Source of the DNA: Microbacterium sp. 11MF
Lineage (GTDB): Bacteria > Actinomycetota > Actinomycetes > Actinomycetales > Microbacteriaceae
Assembly (NCBI RefSeq): GCF_000383475.1
Contig: NZ_KB911461.1
Coordinates: forward strand, 310,001-374,000
Reading direction: 5' to 3'
DNA: 64,000 bases
Shown here: positions 34,692 through 44,163 of the stretch, in pieces
Layout: each line of letters starts with the position of its first letter
Position numbering within the stretch: the stretch's first letter is position 1
Position numbers and translations under genes: made by a program
The notes under the pieces: model-generated
Seen by the model: the letters and a program-made list of their open reading frames with translations, nothing else
Told to the model about the DNA's origin: nothing
Database searches by the model: none

Positions 34692-35066
34692 GGCGGTGAC
34701 GCTACGCACCGCAGGCCGTGGCATCCGCCCCCTTGACAGTCGGCCGCCGAGGGGAGGGGCTCGGGGCCGGGACTTCCCCCGAAGTCGACCGGTCCCCGAT
34801 CCGCCGAATCGAAGCCTGATCCGACGGTTCCCCCGTGGCATACGATACGGGCGCGGCGGCGGGCGGGAAGGCGCTCGAGCGCCGCGATCCGGCGCGGATA
34901 CGGTCGTCGCCCCGGTCGGGCCTTCCGATCGGCCGCCGAGTTTCATCCGATTGAGTGAACCATTCCTCCACCGGCTCGACGTAACCGCTGAGAGGCGTCA
35001 GTCGTGGCATGCTCCTAGGCGACCCGCACCGAACCGGACCTCGCCGCATCACGGAAACACGCCCCG
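34692..35066. other. Intergenic region upstream of the two-component system
   Basis: 375 bases without a convincing gene. It carries the divergent control regions of the small peptide gene and the histidine kinase. A TTGACA hexamer occurs at 34733-34738 but has no good -10 partner. CCCGT and ACGGG flank CATACGAT around 34834-34853 as a short imperfect inverted repeat, with TACGAT as a possible -10 for the kinase operon. Nothing else stands out. Confidence 0.4.
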
Positions 35067-36347
35067 ATGACTTCACCCCCGCTCGTCACGACCGACACCG
35101 CGAACTCGCACATCGCCCTGCAGGGATCCGCCCGCGCCTCGTGGTTCTTCGTCGTCGCGGTCTTCCTCACGACGGTCGTCCAGGCCCTCGTCTCACCGAC
35201 CGTCGCGTTGCTCGAGGGAGGCCAGCCGTGGCCGCTCCCCGTGCCGGTCGGGGCCGTGTACGTCCTCCTGACCCTCGGCTGCGCCGTGCAGGCCGGCGTC
35301 CTCTTCCTGTCCCAGCGGCTGCCGCGCTCCACGATCGTCGTCGTCGTCGGCATCCACCTCGCCCTGGCGACGGGACTCTCGGTGCCGACGTGGCTCATGG
35401 GGATGTCCCTGCCGATCTCGGTGGCGATCTTCCTCGCGGCGACGCGGTTGGCCGCCGCCCGGGCCATCGCCTGGTGCGTCGTGGTGATCCTGGCCGAGTC
35501 CGTCGTCCTGCTCTGGTGGGTCATGACGACGGGTGCGAGCCTCACCGCAGCGGTCGGGTGGATGGCGGCCCAGGTCGTGTCGATGGCGGCCCCGGCGGTC
35601 GGCGGGACGGCGCTCGGCCTCTGGTGGTCGGTGAAGGCGAGACGGATGCGGGTGGCCCGGCAGCAGGCTGAACTCGCCGCGCGTGAGCACGATGACCGCG
35701 TCGCCGATGCGCAGCGCCGCGAGCGGGCCCGGATCGCGCAGGAGCTCCACGACATCGCCGGGCAGCACCTCGCAGGACTCATCACGCTCGCCGACGCCGC
35801 CCTGAAGGTCGCGCCGACGCACGCCGGCCAGGCGTTGGCGTTGATGCAGGACGTCCGCGACGAGGGTCGGTTCGCGGCGGCGGGACTCGCCGGAGCCCTC
35901 GCGGATCTGCGCGCAGGCGACGTCGGCCCGTCCGACGCCACGCAGGACCTGCGGCATCTCGAGGAGCTGGTCGGCTTCTGGCGTGCGCGTGGTGTCGCCG
36001 TCGCGCTCACGGCGACCGGCGATCTCGACTCCCTTCCCGCCGTGGTCTCGGCGACGGCGTTCCGCTGCACGCAGGAGGCGCTGACGAACGCCGCGAAGCA
36101 TGCGCCCGGGGCGCCGGTCGACGTCCGGATCTCGCGGAACGCCGACAGCATCGCCGTCACGGTCTCGAACGGACCCGCCGTCCCGGTCGGCGACCTGTCC
36201 GGCATCGGGCTCGGGTGGGGCCTCGGCGGCATCCGTGAGCGGGTCGAGATCCTGGGCGGCTCGTTCTCGGCAGGAGCGGATGCCGGTGGCGGCTGGACCC
36301 TGGCCGTCGGCATCCCGGTCGCCTCGGACGAGGGGACGGCGCCGTGA
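35067..36347 (+). CDS. Sensor histidine kinase (NarL/LiaS type)
   Basis: Membrane sensor kinase of 426 residues. About five or six transmembrane segments (residues 25-185) form the input domain without a clear extracellular sensor, as in intramembrane-sensing kinases. A HisKA_3 dimerisation domain follows with the phosphoacceptor H228 (RERARIAQELHDIAGQHLAG). The HATPase domain has the N-box FRCTQEALTNAAKHA and a G-box GLGWGLGGIRERVE. The gene ends by GTGA overlap with the response regulator, so the pair forms one system. Its stimulus cannot be read from the sequence. Confidence 0.92.
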   Translation: MTSPPLVTTDTANSHIALQGSARASWFFVVAVFLTTVVQALVSPTVALLEGGQPWPLPVPVGAVYVLLTLGCAVQAGVLFLSQRLPRSTIVVVVGIHLALATGLSVPTWLMGMSLPISVAIFLAATRLAAARAIAWCVVVILAESVVLLWWVMTTGASLTAAVGWMAAQVVSMAAPAVGGTALGLWWSVKARRMRVARQQAELAAREHDDRVADAQRRERARIAQELHDIAGQHLAGLITLADAALKVAPTHAGQALALMQDVRDEGRFAAAGLAGALADLRAGDVGPSDATQDLRHLEELVGFWRARGVAVALTATGDLDSLPAVVSATAFRCTQEALTNAAKHAPGAPVDVRISRNADSIAVTVSNGPAVPVGDLSGIGLGWGLGGIRERVEILGGSFSAGADAGGGWTLAVGIPVASDEGTAP

Positions 36348-37009
36348 CCGCCCCACGTGCGCCGATCCGGGTCCTCATCGCGGACGACAACAGGTCGGTC
36401 CGGAAGGGCCTCCGCCTCCAGCTCGAAGCCGCCGGCGGCATCTGCATCGTCGGCGAGGTCGGCAACGGTCTCGATGCGGTGCGCGTCGCGCAGGCCGAGA
36501 CGGTGGACGTCGTGCTCATGGACATGCAGATGCCGGGCATGAACGGCGCGGATGCCACGCGGCGGCTGCTCGCTGCCGAGGGCGACGTGCCCGCGGTCAT
36601 CGTGATGACGAGCTTCGCGGTCGACGGCTACATCACCGACGCGATCGACGCGGGCGCGGTCGGATACCTCCTGAAGAGCTACGACTCCGACCAGGTGGTC
36701 GCCGCCGTCGAGGCCGCGGCACGCGGCGAGTCGATCGTGTCGCCGCGTGCCATCGCACCGGTTCTCCGGGAGTTCGTCCGACGGCGCGGCCCCGATCCGG
36801 ACGTCGAGCGGCTCGCCTCGCTGAGCCCCGCGGAGCGGCGCGTGGTCGCCCTGCTCGCCTCGGGGATCACCGCGAACGAGGCGATCGCGGCATCGCTGCA
36901 CGTCTCCGTCCACACGGTGCGGACGCAGTTGCAGTCGGCGCTGCGCAAGGTCGGCGTCGCGGACCGGACGCAGCTCGCGCTGTGGGGTGTCCGCAACCGG
37001 CTCGACTGA
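36344..37009 (+). CDS. Response regulator with LuxR-type HTH (NarL family)
   Basis: Transcription factor of 221 residues partnering the preceding kinase. The receiver domain has acidic residues D14/D15, phosphoacceptor D60 (VLMDMQMPGMNG) and switch lysine K110 (GYLLKS). The C-terminal LuxR helix-turn-helix, LSPAERRVVALLASGITANE and HVSVHTVRTQLQSALRKVGV, spans about residues 157-215. It starts with GTG inside the kinase stop codon. Targets are unknown; autoregulation of the pair is common in this family. Confidence 0.94.
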   Translation: MTAPRAPIRVLIADDNRSVRKGLRLQLEAAGGICIVGEVGNGLDAVRVAQAETVDVVLMDMQMPGMNGADATRRLLAAEGDVPAVIVMTSFAVDGYITDAIDAGAVGYLLKSYDSDQVVAAVEAAARGESIVSPRAIAPVLREFVRRRGPDPDVERLASLSPAERRVVALLASGITANEAIAASLHVSVHTVRTQLQSALRKVGVADRTQLALWGVRNRLD

Positions 37010-37032
37010 CCTCGGGCTGCGCGGGAGTCGAT

Positions 37033-38400
37033 TCAGGGACGCGGGCGGGCCGCGGCATCCTTCCGCGTCGCGATGTCCGTATCGGGGAGCCGGATCGGGG
37101 TGGTCCCCGCGACCTCGTCGCTGAACTCCTCGGGAGCGACGACGCTGATGGGCCGCGTCTCGTCGATCGTCATCGCGAACCGGCGCGACTCGTGGCGGTG
37201 CAGGCGGCCCGAGAAGAGCAGCCAGCCGCCGCCGACGGCGAAAGCGATGAGGGCCGCGGCCGCGCCGAGCAGGATGGCGGCGCGCGGGCCGAAGGCATCC
37301 GCTACCCAGCCCACGATGGGTGCGCCGAACGGCGTGCCGCCCATGAGGATCGCCATGTAGAGCGCGAGCACGCGTCCGCGGAGCGCCGGCTCGGTCGTCG
37401 TCTGCACGTACCCGTTCGCGGTCGTCAACGTCGTGACGGTCGAGAAGCCGATGAGCATGAGCGTCGCGGCGTAGGCGATGTAGACCGGCATGGCCGCCGA
37501 CAGCGCCGATGCGACCGCGAAGAGTCCGAGCCCACCGATCACCAGGCGCAGTCGCGCCCGGTCGCGGCGGGCCGCCAGGAGGGCGCCGGCGAGCGATCCG
37601 ATCGCGAGGATCGAGCTCAGCACGCCGTAACCGTCGGCGTTCTGCCCGAACTCGAGGGCCATGGTGGATGCCAGGATCGGGAAGTTCATGCCGAATGCGC
37701 CCAGGAGGAACACCATGATGAACGTCACGACGAGGTCGGGCCTGCCGCCCACGTAACGCAGGCCGTCAGCCATCCGTGACGCGGTCCGGAGCTTCGGGCG
37801 CGGTACGAGTTCGGCGGGACGGATGAGGATCAGCGCCACGAGCATCGCGAGGAATGTGAGGGCGTTCACCATGAACACCCATCCGGTGCCGACCGCGACG
37901 ATCACGATGCCGGCGACGGCGGGCCCGATCATGCGGGCCGTGTTGAAGGATGCCGCATTCAGTGCGACGGCGTTCGATGCGTTCTCACGTGCGACGAGGT
38001 CGGAGACGAAGGCCTGTCGGGTCGGGTTGTCGAAGGCGGCCACGATCCCGAGGGCGAAAGCGAAGGCGTACATCGTCCACAGGTTCATGCTGCCCGTGAG
38101 CAAGAGGACGCCGATGATGAGGCCGAGCAGCATGAGCGAGCCCTGCGTGAAGAACAGGAGCTTGCGGCGGTCGAACCGGTCGGCGACGAGACCGGTGACG
38201 CCGACGAGCAGCAGTGGGGGAGCGAACTGCAGCGCCATCGTGACGCCCATGGCCGTCGCGTCGTTGTCGGTCAGCTGCGTCAGCACCACCCAGCTGAGGG
38301 CGGTCGACTGCATCCACGCGCCCACGTTCGAGACGAGGGCGCCGATGAACCAGACGCGGTAGTTGAACACCGAGAACGAGCGGAACATGGCGGAGCTCAT
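37033..38400 (-). CDS. MFS transporter (enterobactin-exporter/DHA-like drug efflux type)
   Basis: Integral membrane transporter of 455 residues with about 12 hydrophobic segments. The start MSSAMFRSFSVFNYRVWFIG and the loop VADRFDRRKLLFFTQ (motif A), followed by FDNPTRQAFVSDLVARENASN, are characteristic of the MFS_3 (EntS-like) group. The C-terminal 65 residues form a cytoplasmic hydrophilic tail. It likely exports drugs or siderophore-like compounds by proton antiport. It starts by ATGA overlap with the marR-like gene, whose product is its likely repressor. Confidence 0.9.
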   Translation of the reverse strand: MSSAMFRSFSVFNYRVWFIGALVSNVGAWMQSTALSWVVLTQLTDNDATAMGVTMALQFAPPLLLVGVTGLVADRFDRRKLLFFTQGSLMLLGLIIGVLLLTGSMNLWTMYAFAFALGIVAAFDNPTRQAFVSDLVARENASNAVALNAASFNTARMIGPAVAGIVIVAVGTGWVFMVNALTFLAMLVALILIRPAELVPRPKLRTASRMADGLRYVGGRPDLVVTFIMVFLLGAFGMNFPILASTMALEFGQNADGYGVLSSILAIGSLAGALLAARRDRARLRLVIGGLGLFAVASALSAAMPVYIAYAATLMLIGFSTVTTLTTANGYVQTTTEPALRGRVLALYMAILMGGTPFGAPIVGWVADAFGPRAAILLGAAAALIAFAVGGGWLLFSGRLHRHESRRFAMTIDETRPISVVAPEEFSDEVAGTTPIRLPDTDIATRKDAAARPRP

Positions 38401-38858
38401 CGGCCGGCCACCTCCTGCATGATCGCAGCGGCCTTCGCGAGCGTCGCGCGCTGCGCGGCGCTCAGTTCCTCGAACGCGTGCTCGAGCCACGAATCGCGCC
38501 GGCGGACGGTCTCGACGACCACCTCACGACCCGGCTCGGTGAGGTCGATGACGACCTTCCGGCGGTCGCTCTCGTCGGGGGTGCGGGTGAGGTAGCCGAG
38601 TTCCTCGAGGCAGTTCACGGTGCGGTTCATGGACGGCGCCGAGACGCGCTCACGCTCGGCGAGCTCGCCGAGCGTGTGGGGCCCGTGCACCTTGAGGCCG
38701 GCGAGGACGGCGAACTGCCCGTCGCTCATCGTGTCGACGGCGCGTTGCGAGCGGAGGCGCCGCGCGAGACGGAAGGTCGCCATGCGGAAGTCGGATGCCG
38801 CGAGCGCGAGCTCCGTCGTCGAATCGTCCGTCGTCGAGGTCTCGGGTGCACTGCTCAT
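38397..38858 (-). CDS. MarR family transcriptional regulator
   Basis: Winged-helix regulator of 153 residues from the ATG at 38858 (an ATG 12 bases upstream would give 157). The core reads MSDGQFAVLAGLKVHGPHTL, then ELAERERVSAPSMNRTVNCL and the wing TPDESDRRKVVIDLTEPG with the DR(R)KV beta-hairpin. It is the first gene of a two-gene operon with the MFS exporter, a common arrangement in which the regulator represses both genes until a ligand binds. An inverted repeat TTAGC...GCTAA just upstream of this start is a candidate operator and would sit better with the downstream start. Confidence 0.9.
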   Translation of the reverse strand: MSSAPETSTTDDSTTELALAASDFRMATFRLARRLRSQRAVDTMSDGQFAVLAGLKVHGPHTLGELAERERVSAPSMNRTVNCLEELGYLTRTPDESDRRKVVIDLTEPGREVVVETVRRRDSWLEHAFEELSAAQRATLAKAAAIMQEVAGR

Positions 38859-38863
38859 TTTCG

Positions 38864-38889
38864 TTAGCATAACTCATTAGTCTGGCTAA
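38864..38889. promoter_or_regulatory. Candidate MarR operator
   Basis: TTAGC (38864-38868) and GCTAA (38885-38889) flank an A+T-rich spacer including TAACTCATTAG, in a region otherwise very GC-rich. It lies at the start of the marR-like gene, within promoter range. Confidence 0.4.
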
Positions 38890-38941
38890 GAGCTTTGAGT
38901 CCGGCATCCGTCGACCGCGTCAGCGCCCTAGGATTCGAGCC

Positions 38942-39844
38942 ATGCCCGAGTTCATCGATGCACACGGCATCGCGATCGTCTACGACGTCCACCCGGCGCA
39001 GGGCAACCCGCGCGGCGTCGTCCAGCTCCTCCACGGCGTCGGCGAGCACGCCGGCCGCTACGGCAGCACCATCGCCGCCCTCACCGCCGCCGGCTTCACC
39101 GTCTACGCCGACGACCACCGCGGCCACGGCCGCACGGGACTGCGCCAGCACGGCGGCGATCACTCCCGCCTCGGGCGGCTCGGCCCCGGCGGCCTCCGCG
39201 CCACCGTGACGGGACTGCAGCTGTTCACGCGCGTCATCCGCGACGAGAACCCCGGGCTCCCGCTCGTCCTCCTGGGGCATTCGTGGGGGTCCTTCCTCGC
39301 GCAGAAGCTCGTGAACGCGGACCCCCGCGCCTACGACGCCGTCATCCTCTCGGGCTCGTCCCTCCTGTGGCCGGGGGACCTGAACGCCGCGCCCCTCAAC
39401 AAGCGCTGGGCAGGACCGGACGCCACCGGCGTCGAATGGCTGTCGACGGATGCCACGGTCGGCCGTGCGTTCCTCGACGACCCGCTCACGACCACGGTGC
39501 CGTTGCCGAAGCTCTTCGGTCCGGTCGACACCCTGCGCCTGATCGGCAAGCCAAAGCGCGACCTCGGCGTCGACGTCCCCGTGCTCCTCCTGGTCGGCCG
39601 GGACGACCCGGTGGGCGGCCCGCGGAGCGTCCACCGCCTGGCCGACGCGTACCGCACGCGCTCCGGCCTCACCGACGTGACGACCCTCGTGTACCCCGAG
39701 GCGCGCCACGAGATCTTCAACGAGCGCTGCGCGCCGGAGGTGCGCGCCGACCTCGTCGCATGGCTCGACGCGCGCATCGCGCGGCGGGACGCGGCATCCG
39801 TCCCCGAGAGTGGATCCGCACCCGTTGCGGGCACGGGAGAATAG
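38942..39844 (+). CDS. Alpha/beta hydrolase, monoacylglycerol-lipase-like (serine aminopeptidase S33 fold)
   Basis: Soluble hydrolase of 300 residues. The HGVGEHAGRYG segment and ADDHRGHGRTG loop are typical of the monoglyceride-lipase/lysophospholipase branch. The nucleophile elbow is GHSWGS with S114; the acid is the D in VGRDDPVGG and the base the H in YPEARHEIFNE. It likely cleaves acyl esters of glycerol or similar lipids. The ATG at 38942 follows a gap of 83 bases from the divergent marR gene. The next gene starts five bases after its stop codon, so coexpression is likely. Confidence 0.9.
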   Translation: MPEFIDAHGIAIVYDVHPAQGNPRGVVQLLHGVGEHAGRYGSTIAALTAAGFTVYADDHRGHGRTGLRQHGGDHSRLGRLGPGGLRATVTGLQLFTRVIRDENPGLPLVLLGHSWGSFLAQKLVNADPRAYDAVILSGSSLLWPGDLNAAPLNKRWAGPDATGVEWLSTDATVGRAFLDDPLTTTVPLPKLFGPVDTLRLIGKPKRDLGVDVPVLLLVGRDDPVGGPRSVHRLADAYRTRSGLTDVTTLVYPEARHEIFNERCAPEVRADLVAWLDARIARRDAASVPESGSAPVAGTGE

Positions 39845-39848
39845 GACC

Positions 39849-40898
39849 ATGCACGGCGAGTACAAGGTCCCTGGCGGCAAGCTGGTCGTCGTCGACCTCG
39901 AGGTGGAGGACGGCCGCATCGCGGACTTCCACCTCGCGGGCGACTTCTTCCTCGAACCCGACGACGCGCTGGCCGACATCGATGCGGCGGTGACGGGTCT
40001 GCCCGTCGAAGCCGACGTCGCGACGATCGCCGCCGCCGTCCGCGGCGCGCTCCCCGAGGGGGCGCAGCTGCTCGGCTTCACGCCCGAGGCCGTTGCCACC
40101 GCCGTCCGCCGCGCGCTCATCGTCGCGCCGGGCTGGGCCGAGTTCGAGTGGGAGGTCGTCCACGAGAAGGCCGTCTCGCCCGCGATGAACCTCGCGCTCG
40201 ACGAGGTGCTGACCGCTCGCGTGGGCGACGGTCGACGCACCCCCACGCTCCGCATCTGGGAGTGGAACGAGTCCGCCGTCGTCATCGGATCGTTCCAGTC
40301 GTACCGTAACGAGGTCGACCCCGAGGGTGCCGCGAAGCACGGCTTCCAGGTCGTCCGACGCATCTCCGGCGGCGGCGCGATGCTGATGGCCGCGAACTCG
40401 ATCGTCACCTACTCGCTGTACGTGCCGGCATCCCTCGTCTCGGGCATGACCTTCGCAGACTCCTACGCGTTCCTCGACGACTGGGTGCTGCACGCGCTGC
40501 GCTCGCTCGGGATCGACGCGACGTACCAGCCGCTCAACGACATCGCATCGTCGAAGGGCAAGATCGGCGGCGCGGCCCAGAAGCGCCTCGCCAACGGGGG
40601 AGTGCTGCACCACGCGACCCTGAGCTACGACATGGATGGCCAGGTGCTGACCGAGGTCCTGCGCATCGGACGCGAGAAGCTCTCCGACAAGGGCACGGCA
40701 TCGGCGGCCAAGCGCGTCGACCCGCTCCGCAGCCAGACCGGCATGGCGCGCGCCGACATCATCGAACGCTTCAAGGAGACGTTCACCTCGCTCTACGGCG
40801 CGAAGGCGGGCTCGATCTCCGAGGAGGAGTACGCCGAGGCCGAGGCGCTCGTCGAGTCGAAGTTCTCGACGGACGCCTGGCTGCGCCGCGTTCCGTGA
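39849..40898 (+). CDS. lplA: Lipoate-protein ligase A, with the accessory domain at the N-terminus
   Basis: Attaches lipoate to E2 subunits or GcvH through lipoyl-AMP. The 349-residue protein has its catalytic domain at about 95-340: IWEWNESAVVIGSFQ, VRRISGGGAMLMAANS and NDIASSKGKIGGAAQKR with the adenylate-binding lysine (K236 or K238). The first 92 residues (HGEYKVPGGKLVVVDLEVED...FHLAGDFFLEPDDALADIDA) look like the LplA accessory domain that is C-terminal in E. coli LplA. So the order of domains is reversed. The ATG at 39849 begins precisely at this domain. The DNA methyltransferase gene overlaps its stop by four bases. Confidence 0.88.
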   Translation: MHGEYKVPGGKLVVVDLEVEDGRIADFHLAGDFFLEPDDALADIDAAVTGLPVEADVATIAAAVRGALPEGAQLLGFTPEAVATAVRRALIVAPGWAEFEWEVVHEKAVSPAMNLALDEVLTARVGDGRRTPTLRIWEWNESAVVIGSFQSYRNEVDPEGAAKHGFQVVRRISGGGAMLMAANSIVTYSLYVPASLVSGMTFADSYAFLDDWVLHALRSLGIDATYQPLNDIASSKGKIGGAAQKRLANGGVLHHATLSYDMDGQVLTEVLRIGREKLSDKGTASAAKRVDPLRSQTGMARADIIERFKETFTSLYGAKAGSISEEEYAEAEALVESKFSTDAWLRRVP

Positions 40899-41758
40899 CC
40901 GTCGAGATCCATCTCGGCGACAACCTGGAGGTCGCCCGGCGCCTGCCGGACTCCTCGTTCGCGCTCATCTACCTCGACCCGCCCTTCAACACCGGGCGTA
41001 CCCAGGAGCGGGCGATCGAGTCCGCGGTCCGCACGGAGGGGTTGCAGCCCGATCCCGACGCGCCCGCGCCGGCCGTCGGTCCGGTCAAGGGCGGCTTCCG
41101 CGGCGCTTCCTACGCCCGCACGCGTGGCGTATTGAAGCTGTACGACGACCGGTTCGACGATTACTGGGGGTTCCTCGAGCCGCGGCTGCGCGAGGCGTGG
41201 CGGCTCCTGGCCGACGACGGCACCCTCTACGTGCACCTCGACTACCGCGAGGCGCACTACGCGAAGGTCATGCTCGACGCCGTCTTCGGTCGGGAGTGCT
41301 TCCTCAACGAGCTCATCTGGGCGTACGACTACGGCGCGAAGTCGCGCAAGCGCTGGCCGAGCAAGCACGACACGATCCTCGTCTACGTCAAGGATCCGTC
41401 GGCGTACTTCTTCGACTCGGATGCCGTCGACCGAGAGCCCTACATGGCTCCGGGGCTCGTCACCCCCGAGAAGGCTGCTCGCGGCAAGCTGCCGACCGAC
41501 GTCTGGTGGCACACGATCGTCCCGACCTCGGGGCGGGAGAAGACCGGCTACCCGACCCAGAAGCCCGAGGGCATCCTGCGGCGGATCGTGCAGGCGTCGA
41601 GCCGGCCGGGCGATCGGGTGCTCGACCTCTTCGCCGGCTCGGGGACGACGGGCGCGGTCGCCCACGCGCTCGGCCGCGACGCCGTGCTCGTCGACCACAG
41701 CTCCGAGGCGCTCGCCGTCATGCGAGCCCGGATCCCCGAGGCGACCGTCGTCGGCTGA
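40895..41758 (+). CDS. Solitary site-specific DNA methyltransferase (beta class, N6-adenine or N4-cytosine)
   Basis: Modification enzyme of 287 residues. Catalytic motif IV DPPF (residues 28-31, in IYLDPPFNTGR) comes first and SAM-binding motif I, DLFAGSGTTGAVAHALG, near the C-terminus (about residue 247 on). This order defines the beta class, such as CcrM. The middle (residues 130-230), with WAYDYGAKSRKRWPSKHDTI and TSGREKTGYPTQKPEGILR, would hold target recognition; TQKP..L is a family signature. No endonuclease gene is nearby, so it is probably an orphan regulatory or cell-cycle methylase. It starts with GTG inside the lplA stop. Confidence 0.88.
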   Translation: MTVEIHLGDNLEVARRLPDSSFALIYLDPPFNTGRTQERAIESAVRTEGLQPDPDAPAPAVGPVKGGFRGASYARTRGVLKLYDDRFDDYWGFLEPRLREAWRLLADDGTLYVHLDYREAHYAKVMLDAVFGRECFLNELIWAYDYGAKSRKRWPSKHDTILVYVKDPSAYFFDSDAVDREPYMAPGLVTPEKAARGKLPTDVWWHTIVPTSGREKTGYPTQKPEGILRRIVQASSRPGDRVLDLFAGSGTTGAVAHALGRDAVLVDHSSEALAVMRARIPEATVVG

Positions 41759-41788
41759 GCCGCGGATCCGATCAGCGAGGACTGACAG

Positions 41789-41819
41789 CGGATGCCGGGG
41801 CGCTGCGCCCCGGCATCCG
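41789..41819. terminator. Bidirectional hairpin after the methyltransferase
   Basis: CGGATGCCGGGGCG (41789-41802) and CGCCCCGGCATCCG (41806-41819) form a perfect 14-base stem with a CTG loop between convergent genes. The arms carry the genome-typical GGATGCC motif. Confidence 0.75.
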
Positions 41820-41847
41820 TCTGCGGTCGTGGTGGACCGGTGTCCCG

Positions 41848-42369
41848 TCAGCCGCGACGGATGCGGGGTGCCGCCGCCCGCATCCGGGCGATGCCGGCGT
41901 CGTCCACGACCTCGCGAGGCAGGATCATCGCCGGCCCGATGAGTCCGTGGATGTGCACCATCACCGAGTGCGGCGCCGTCGAGATGCGCCAGAAAGCGGA
42001 TGCCGCCACCGTCAGGCTCGTGGTCGACGTGGTCACGGTGAGCCCTGCGTCGGTGACGGTGACGGTGAGGCGATCGCCCGTCGGGTAGAGCCCCTCGACG
42101 ACCCGGGTGAGCTTCTGAGTGCCGAGGTGGCGGATCGCGACGAATCCGATCGCGATGAGCACCCCCCAGAAACCGGCCATGATGAGGGAGCGGACGTTCC
42201 CGTTCAGGGCGAACAGCCCCAGACCGTAGAGCAGGACGATCGCGGTCCCGGCGATCCACAGCCCCGTCTGCTTCTTCTGCTGGTGATCGCGCGCGAGGCG
42301 CCGGGCCAATCCGCGATCGACGACCATGCTCTTGCCCGTCACGGTTTCCTGCACCCCGGCATCCGCCAT
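41848..42369 (-). CDS. YcxB-like membrane protein of unknown function
   Basis: Protein of 173 residues from ATG at 42369, which has a GAGGGGG site upstream. After a basic cytoplasmic stretch (RGLARRLARDHQQKKQ) two adjacent transmembrane helices span about residues 38-80. The C-terminal domain alternates beta-strands, including RLTVTVTDAGLTVTTSTTSL and a HSVMVHIHGLIGPAMILPRE segment, which resembles the YcxB-like fold. No catalytic motif is visible. It is on the minus strand downstream of an alpha/beta hydrolase with a 71-base gap and may be cotranscribed with it. Confidence 0.65.
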   Translation of the reverse strand: MADAGVQETVTGKSMVVDRGLARRLARDHQQKKQTGLWIAGTAIVLLYGLGLFALNGNVRSLIMAGFWGVLIAIGFVAIRHLGTQKLTRVVEGLYPTGDRLTVTVTDAGLTVTTSTTSLTVAASAFWRISTAPHSVMVHIHGLIGPAMILPREVVDDAGIARMRAAAPRIRRG

Positions 42370-42440
42370 CGCGACCCCCTCGCTCGTGCCCTCATCGTGG
42401 CACGCTCCCGGTCCCGGTTCCACCACCGGGACCGCGGGAC

Positions 42441-44159
<1,719 letters not shown>

Positions 44160-44163
<4 letters not shown>

